Positions 60,701-64,000 of a DNA stretch of 64,000 nucleotides are shown one piece after another (positions within the stretch are counted from its first letter, which is position 1; every line of letters begins with the position of its first letter). The translations under genes and the position numbers were made by a program. The notes under the pieces were generated by a model that saw nothing but the letters and a program-made list of their open reading frames with translations, had not been told where the DNA came from and searched no databases. This stretch comes from Bedellia somnulentella. Taxonomy: Eukaryota; Arthropoda; Insecta; Lepidoptera; Bedelliidae. The stretch lies in contig OY755198.1 of assembly GCA_963576735.1 (NCBI GenBank), forward strand, positions 1,240,001 through 1,304,000. Reading direction: 5' to 3'.

Positions 60701-63297
60701 TGCCTCTATATTTTGACTGCTTTTCTAGACTATAATTTCTCTATTTTATACACCATACCAAATAGAAAACTACAGGATGTCCCAATAATTTGGGACATAA
60801 ATCTCCCTCCAAACGGCATAGTGACGGTAAAATGGTAAAAATGATTAATTTGTAATATTTTTTTGGTTCAGAACCTGCCATGTAGGATCACGCAGTAACT
60901 GACGAGCTAATTTCGGATATTTTATAGGTTTGTATGTGGTAAGACGCCAACATACAAATTATTATATTAAACTTACTTTATTGTCACGTCTGTATACAGG
61001 GTGTTTTGAAATTTGCGACTAAATATTCAATTGTGGGTGACTGGCATTTCATAGATTAACCGTATGACACTTTTTTCTTTTTTAAATTGTTATTATTTAT
61101 TTTTATATGATTCTTGATTAAAGGATTTTTCCTTCAACTTTGAGTTTGAGTTTCCATAGCCCTTTTATTTTGAACTATATCTATGTTATTATTTTTTCCA
61201 TCTTTATTACCTAGAATTATAAATAATACAGTTTTAATCAATTATAACCCTGTTTTTTAAAATTTCTTATAACGTTGATTATCGTTGAGTATCAAATGAC
61301 AAAGTTTTATCACATTGCATTCATAACGTCTTGACTTATTAAAAATGTTAGTCACCATTTTAATTTAAATGAATCAAATCACTCTGTATACATGTTTATT
61401 ATTGGAAATTAAATGGAGATGATTGATATCGATATGGTTTTTTCAGAGTCTTAATCAAATTACACTTTCCTATTTATTGCTTAATGTTATTTTTATTTCA
61501 ATAAATAAAAACGGAATGGTACTTATTTAATGTTTCTTATTCTATATTATTATCTGATCTATCTACCAAAAGAAAAATTGCAGTTTTTTTGTATCAATAG
61601 TAATTTTATAATATTTTAATTTATTTATTTGGAGCGGTATTACATATAGTAATCTAAACAAATATAATATAATTGACTCTCTTTTTTAATTATTTTATCA
61701 ACACTGTCCCTTTTTTTTCAATTTGTCGATGCATATTAAAACTAATATGCTTTTTTGCTTCTATGAAATCTCATTAATTAAGATTAATATATTACTCTAG
61801 TATTTTATGTGTTCTTAAGACTCATATAAAAATCTAATAAAAACCATATCAAGATATCAACATCCAACAAAAGTAAACATATATAATATATATGTATATA
61901 TTTAATATAATAAATGTAAAATATATATGCGCAAACGCACGTAAGTAATGAGCGCTTCAGGTAAATTGGTTGCGACGCGGTCTTCGGGAGTATTCGGTAG
62001 AAACGGTAATTTTGTGGAAACTCAAACAGGAAGCGACTTTTTATTAATGCTTTATTAATTATTGCATATATAGTAAAAAATATATTTTAAGATTTTTAAA
62101 GCATATACATTACATATAAAGAAAACGTCCATGGTATCAAAAATAGATTTCGTAAAAATCCAAGCTTCAATAATGTATTTAAATGTAATGATACAATAAT
62201 ATGTAACAATAATTAAACTATTGTTTAATTGTATAATATTAAATTATATAAAATATATATGGGTATTTGTACTTAATGAAAAAAAAAATGTTGACTTAAT
62301 CAACAGTGCCTGTAGATGTAATGAATTAAAATTAGTTAATTTATAATATTGTGTTAATAATAAGTTGCTGACGTTTTTCATACAGAATTAAAAGTTTTCT
62401 ATGAAAAATCCTGTTAAGTTGTCGCGTAAGTAACTTTGGTAGGTATTTATTATTCAAATTAATATTTTATGTATTGAAATTTAATGTAACGAACGGTAGG
62501 TATACATTGGAGTGATTTTAAATTTTGCTATCCAAATAAACTAAAGGAAATTTTAAATCACCCCAAATTTAATTTAATTGCTCGTCAAAAAACGGTAGGT
62601 ATTAAAAAAAGGTTCGGACCAGTTTCAAATAATGGCAAAAGTAAGTGTTTATGTAATAAATTATTTCCAATGAAATCACTACGGCCGTTTGCGATTAAAT
62701 TTTTTTTAAATAAAAAAAAGGTTTTTGCGGTAAGAAAATGTAAATATTGAAATTATAGGAAACTTGTTACTGTTACAAATCTGTTGTTCGTATTAAAATC
62801 AATATCAGATCTTTTATTAATTGAAAAGAAAAATATATATTTACTCAATCAACTTGAACTAAAATTGAGTTTACCGTCGCTTCTCTGAGTGTTTGTAAAG
62901 AGAAGAAGACTACAAGAATTTATTCTCAGCTATCATCGTTTATATCTTATACTAGTAAAAAAGAACCGATTAATTTCTAAATAAATCTCAAATTAATTCG
63001 GAATAAGTAACATCATGCAATATATTCTAACATATTGTCACACATACTTTCATTTATACTGTAAATAATAAATAAATAAAAAATGATAAAAAAAACACAG
63101 CTACAACAAAAAAAACCTATAAACGTGTAAGTTGAATTTCATTAGATATCCCGTCTCAAATAAAAACATATTAGTAATAATATGTAATATTTCAGCTGCG
63201 TACAAACATGCTGATGGTAAGAAAATAGACGGAAAAAGGGTGCTCGTGGATGTCGAAAGGGCAAGGACTGTGAAGGGCTGGTTGCCTAGGAGACTGG
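48591..63297 (+). CDS. snRNP-U1-70K: U1 snRNP 70 kDa protein, N-terminal five exons
   Basis: Exons 48591-48734, 56026-56208, 56583-56645, 57422-57503 and 63196-63297 join in phase to 191 complete codons plus one base; the gene continues past the window. The start [20 protein letters not shown] is the diagnostic U1-70K N-terminus. A charged helix ([17 protein letters not shown]) follows. The RRM has RNP2 LFVARV at the end of exon 2 and RNP1 RGYAFIEY in exon 4; exon 5 carries [20 protein letters not shown]. The protein binds stem-loop I of U1 snRNA and helps define 5' splice sites in the nucleus. The arginine-rich C-terminus is not in the window. Intron 1 (7.3 kb) holds an LTR retrotransposon in the same orientation. 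Confidence 0.96.
48826..49003 (-). repeat. SINE A copy, old
   Basis: AAAAGGGTAGCAAGAACTTC, GGATCACCAGCATC, AAAAGTCATAAAACGTAACA; diverged; the MITE at 49000 follows. Confidence 0.55.
49000..49133. mobile_element. MITE with CCCGAATTTTGAATTGAGT ends
   Basis: Left arm CCCGAATTTTGAATTGAGTA and GCTGAGAAC; right arm GTTCTCAGCTGGAATACTCA and GAAATCGGGC. About 130 bp inside an old SINE A. Confidence 0.65.
49195..49565 (+). repeat. Gypsy-like left LTR
   Basis: Starts TGTAAAGAAAACTATAG. The AT-rich right edge is uncertain by a few bases. Confidence 0.88.
49589..50701 (+). CDS. Gypsy-like Gag, 370 aa
   Basis: Lysine-rich capsid-type protein with a retrotransposon gag core near residues 150-270 ([29 protein letters not shown]). 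Near 325-345 a [19 protein letters not shown] motif looks like a zinc knuckle with wider spacing than CX2CX4HX4C. The stop TAA follows directly on a slippery A AAA AAC. Confidence 0.88.
   Translation: MEKLKFTFQIKPTVDGKSNFIAITSIATLDDKVYLIPEEYQAISLHKHIQTTKTYVTLKSTLKKRYQTRNVWIKTTEEILKTYVDETGNMIFQDQFLEEINQEQSPAVSKMTLEDPIVKILEKLVEDKQNEEKKSMKKLAERFVIEIFSGRNSRACQWMEVFEKECERFNIVKEEEKIEILRLFLDKTCIDWYSSMMIKFGLQSEWSEWKSSFLQTYTSKGWTDSKYALTFKYQTGSLVEYAVKKERLLLEIRKTMDEGTLIDIIAVGLPDFITDRINKEEIVHAKDLFNELGRLEHLVQKRRIIKRKEDSKPVREKCNICDKLNKGDRYHPEDSCWFKPKLNTEKDKKQIKLINNSELECELQYEDQKN
50692..50701 (+). promoter_or_regulatory. Candidate -1 ribosomal frameshift site
   Basis: C AAA AAA AC TAA: in the gag frame the heptamer is A AAA AAC, the classic slippery form, abutting the gag stop. 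The pol frame is -1 relative to gag and open across the site. No ATG is needed for pol. Confidence 0.75.
50704..53451 (+). CDS. Gypsy-like Pol, broken near its end
   Basis: Reading continues in the -1 frame from gag. An aspartic protease site [10 protein letters not shown] is near residue 20. Reverse transcriptase has [13 protein letters not shown] near 255 and FIDDILLF near 358. RNase H has [13 protein letters not shown] near 505. The integrase zinc region has HSDLSHIG near 694 and [10 protein letters not shown] near 726, and the core has IDTIGG near 760, LSDQ near 818 and NGLNERLN near 850. Around 53388-53393 the frame breaks, and the correct continuation lies in the frame of 53441-53773. 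Confidence 0.9.
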   Translation: MPPLIKIKLLLNKNIEVSGIYDSGSNVSLINSKILKIKQNKGTLSNDTNLKTINGVKKAIGIISLDIAIFDIEKKMNVFVIDNENFDYDFLVGLDCIQEFHLVQDENLKIHQKLPTQNKERVSKETNTDIDSKELKMDNIINYNESFKTEDFRICINHLSFEEQTIIDDLITENQSVFATDKYDIGKVKGYEAHIDLQVEKYCSKRPYRCTVEDKKEIESQIAKLLEKNIIEESYSPFAAPVTLAYKREENRKSRLCIDFRDLNKIVVPQSQPFPLIEDLIVKTRNCKYFSTLDLNSAFWSIPLRVTDRHKTAFVTQEGHYQWTCLPFGLKTAPAIFQRIMCNIIRKHNLGEFTVCFIDDILLFSKSFSDHIRYLKQLFQAIQSEGMKLKFSKCTFAADSVKYLGHVIQNNSVRPLKDNLISIKNFPIPKTPKNVRQFLGKINFYHKYVPNIAIKLEPLHNLLRKGQPFIWTDKCQETFEEMKHILCSQPILTIYDPNLPIHIYTDASILGVGAVLKQKQKNNEEKPVAYFSKKLNEVQKRKKAVYLECLAIKECVQYWQHLLIGRKFTVFTDHKPLENMNIKCRTDEELGDLTHYLSQYDFQIKYSPGRYNVEADCLSRNPVLEPEENLEEQLKIVNMITIEDILQDQNQNEYIQSKRDKLYTKNNVYYKKVREKEKNIISEKLSIELMKKIHSDLSHIGIKQMQKMISTVYTAENMTKNIKIICESCTICIKNKSRGKNKYGLMSQLGPAKKPFQICSIDTIGGFGGSRSTKRYLHLLSDHFTRYAYILTSSRQNANDFIKLIKSCTECDDIEVILSDQYPGINSRDFKSFLDEKNIQIIFTAVNSPFSNGLNERLNQTLVNKIRCKINEQDTRMAWTTVAHNCVKKYNETVHSYWICSEILTLWHRCHYFAK
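53441..53773 (+). CDS. Gypsy-like integrase C-terminus, displaced frame
   Basis: [20 protein letters not shown] and [18 protein letters not shown] are typical of the end of a gypsy integrase. It is separated from the core by the single frame break, so this copy cannot make full integrase unless frameshifted. Confidence 0.8.
   Translation: MPNELKQERTKHDLIQDRRRALENSIKSHNYNKTIYDKHRKYIDFNVGDMVFVENGNKLNRKKLDELKIGPYKIIEKISTSIYKINTDHKRSESNYFHISKLTPAPAIYV
53850..54220 (+). repeat. Gypsy-like right LTR
   Basis: Same sequence as the left LTR as far as I can read it. Confidence 0.88.
54235..54480 (+). repeat. Interspersed repeat, LINE-tail-like
   Basis: CTAGCCTCCCGCCCACGGCT, CGGGATAAAAGTACCCTTAT, ATTATAATATTAGTAAGGAT-like end. 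Related to 16138-16395. Confidence 0.5.
54481..55479. other. U1-70K intron 1, nothing recognised
   Basis: AT-rich with a TTTCTTTC tract near 54500. No exon or named repeat. Confidence 0.35.
55480..55584. repeat. SINE C palindromic pair, short
   Basis: TTTTTGTTCATGAAAACCTC to AATAAAGGAAAGAAA, then TTTCTTTCCTTTATTTATTC in reverse; the tRNA-like head is lost. Confidence 0.72.
55695..55745. repeat. Perfect 22-bp-arm hairpin
   Basis: GTGGCATAGTGTGGTAACAT (then AT), 7-base loop, exact complement. Confidence 0.8.
56026..56208 (+). CDS. snRNP-U1-70K: U1-70K exon 2
   Basis: Acceptor TTTTTTCCTAG, donor GTGAGT; 61 codons ending [11 protein letters not shown] (RNP2). Confidence 0.95.
56583..56645 (+). 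CDS. snRNP-U1-70K: U1-70K exon 3
   Basis: Acceptor TTGTCAACAG, donor [27 protein letters not shown]. Confidence 0.94.
56783..56937 (+). repeat. SINE A copy, head truncated
   Basis: GATGCGGTTGGAGACCCGTC to GTGAGTATATGTTTGTATAT; in U1-70K intron 3. Confidence 0.85.
57131..57378 (-). repeat. SINE A copy, full length
   Basis: CTACATACATACATATACTC to CCGACACTACACAGCA; ends about 43 bases before exon 4. Confidence 0.9.
57422..57503 (+). CDS. snRNP-U1-70K: U1-70K exon 4
   Basis: Acceptor AATTTTCAG, donor [26 protein letters not shown] (RNP1). Confidence 0.95.
57695..57940 (-). repeat. SINE A2 copy, full length
   Basis: CTACATACATACATATACTC to GACATTCTAAACCGGCACTA; in U1-70K intron 4. Confidence 0.9.
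57941..59035. other. U1-70K intron 4, no gene seen
   Basis: A/T-rich. A stretch near 58690-58980 (GCTGTATCTCATAAACAGTG, GGGGGCCCCTTAC-like) resembles a common insect repeat of unknown type. Confidence 0.35.
59040..59520 (+). pseudogene. Old copia-type 3' remnant
   Basis: Degenerate RNase H end: [16 protein letters not shown], then after a frame loss [15 protein letters not shown] and [10 protein letters not shown], typical Ty1/copia motifs. A purine run AAGGAGGCG and an LTR-like TGTTCGTATATATATGTAC start follow. A different family from the intact copia. Confidence 0.75.
60014..60093 (-). CDS. THAP-domain first exon (isolated)
   Basis: Minus strand ATG at 60093: [12 protein letters not shown] (Cys-x4-Cys) to KISFH plus two bases, then a GTGGGT donor. 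THAP genes commonly split just before the conserved FP, as in the P-element mini-gene at 7086. I found no second exon downstream, so it may be a relic of another P element or an exon of a gene nested in U1-70K intron 4. Confidence 0.5.
60100..63190. other. U1-70K intron 4, mostly featureless
   Basis: Very AT-rich. A short palindrome TGTCCCAATAATTTGGGACA lies near 60778. No transposon ends or exons could be supported. Confidence 0.4.
63196..63297 (+). CDS. snRNP-U1-70K: U1-70K exon 5
   Basis: Acceptor TAATATTTCAG, donor [26 protein letters not shown] to WLPRRL. Ends in phase 1 with more exons expected beyond the window. Confidence 0.94.
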
Positions 63298-63491
63298 GTG
63301 AGTATTTTTTTTATTATTTTCATTTTTCCTTATTTTTTCTTGTTAGTTAAATTAAGCTTATTTTTCTAGATTTTTTATAAGTAACTTTATTTACAGGTAT
63401 TTTTCTAGAATTTAAAATCAATATAAAAACATGGAAATCACGCAATATTTCAATTTAAAAAAAATCTTAATGTTAATATTAATATTTAAAA

Positions 63492-63815
63492 TAACATAAA
63501 CGTTCACGAATATCCCCGAAGGGGTTGGCAAAGGTACTAATACTTCTGAACATCACGTGACATTGTCGCCTGGTCTTCAGAGTACCCACGTTTTGCTTGG
63601 ACAGTGTACTTACGTAATAGGAGGCAGACATATCTCCGTTTTGTACAATGCACTGTCGCATGACTTAGTACAACTCAGTCATGCGGGTTTCCTCATGATG
63701 TTTTCCCTCACCGTTAACAACCATGATAAATTAACCACACATATGTCTTTAGAAAAGACAAATTGGTGTAGGCCCGACCCGGTATTTGAACACTAGTCGC
63801 TTGCACGTTAACCGG
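63492..63815 (-). repeat. SINE B copy
   Basis: AACATAAACGTTCACGAATA to the head region TCGCTTGCACGTTAACCGG; box A end lost. Confidence 0.88.
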
Positions 63816-63877
63816 TGTATATTATTATATAATATTTAAAATAACTTAAAAAAAATCGTAAAAAAAATACTGTTCAT

Positions 63878-63920
63878 TCACCACGATGTTTTCCCTCATC
63901 GTTAAATACCATGATACATA
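63878..63920 (-). repeat. SINE B fragment
   Basis: CCACGATGTTTTCCCTCATC GTTAAATACCATGAT. Confidence 0.5.
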
Positions 63921-64000
63921 ATAAACAAATCTTTTATAAAACTTTTAAGATTATATTTTATAGAAAATTGTTTTTATAATTCTAAGGAATATTCTGATAA

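Noticed and set aside
60774..61015. Transposon ends suggested by ACAGGATGTCCC and ACAGGGTGTTTT
   Set aside because: The two motifs are in the same orientation, not inverted, and no duplication flanks them.

Overview
This is eukaryotic, AT-rich, very repeat-dense DNA, most likely from an insect and probably a moth or butterfly. The evidence is split genes with GT-AG introns, a ZAD-type zinc-finger gene (an arthropod class), a U1-70K gene, SINE and LINE copies with TATG tails, and a short Helitron resembling lepidopteran ones (from memory). The species cannot be named from the sequence.

Three host genes can be assembled by joining exons in phase. (1) A plus-strand gene for a secreted, proline-rich protein with YGPP motifs (exons 4148-4247, 6060-6158, 8521-11285); its start exon was not found. 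(2) A minus-strand gene of 13 exons (40438 down to 13227) encoding a 487-residue ZAD-C2H2 zinc-finger protein. Its exons are short (60-144 bases), so no long ORF reveals it. (3) The first five coding exons (48591-63297, plus strand) of U1 snRNP 70 kDa protein; the rest lies beyond the window. Genes 1 and 2 converge; genes 2 and 3 are divergent.

Nearly everything else is mobile DNA. A Ty1/copia element (22400-26903) has identical LTRs, a 5-bp target duplication and one intact polyprotein. A Ty3/gypsy-like element (49195-54220) has apparently identical LTRs, a slippery site between gag and pol, and one frame break in integrase. A 3.3-kb TIR DNA transposon (32811-36101) carries a decayed transposase-like gene and terminal arrays of an 11-bp motif; I cannot place it in a superfamily. 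A P-element relative (6736-8310) has 30-bp TIRs, an exact 8-bp target duplication and a spliced THAP-like mini-gene. There is also a 3-kb long-TIR element (18532-21511), a Helitron, several MITEs, and decayed LINE and copia remains.

The commonest repeat, here SINE A (about 35 copies or pieces, two subfamilies), shares its 3' end with a LINE present as 3' fragments. SINE B has a clear tRNA-like head. SINE C occurs only as head-to-head palindromic pairs. Because several transposons sit inside SINE copies, the empty target can be read and target duplications checked inside the window itself.
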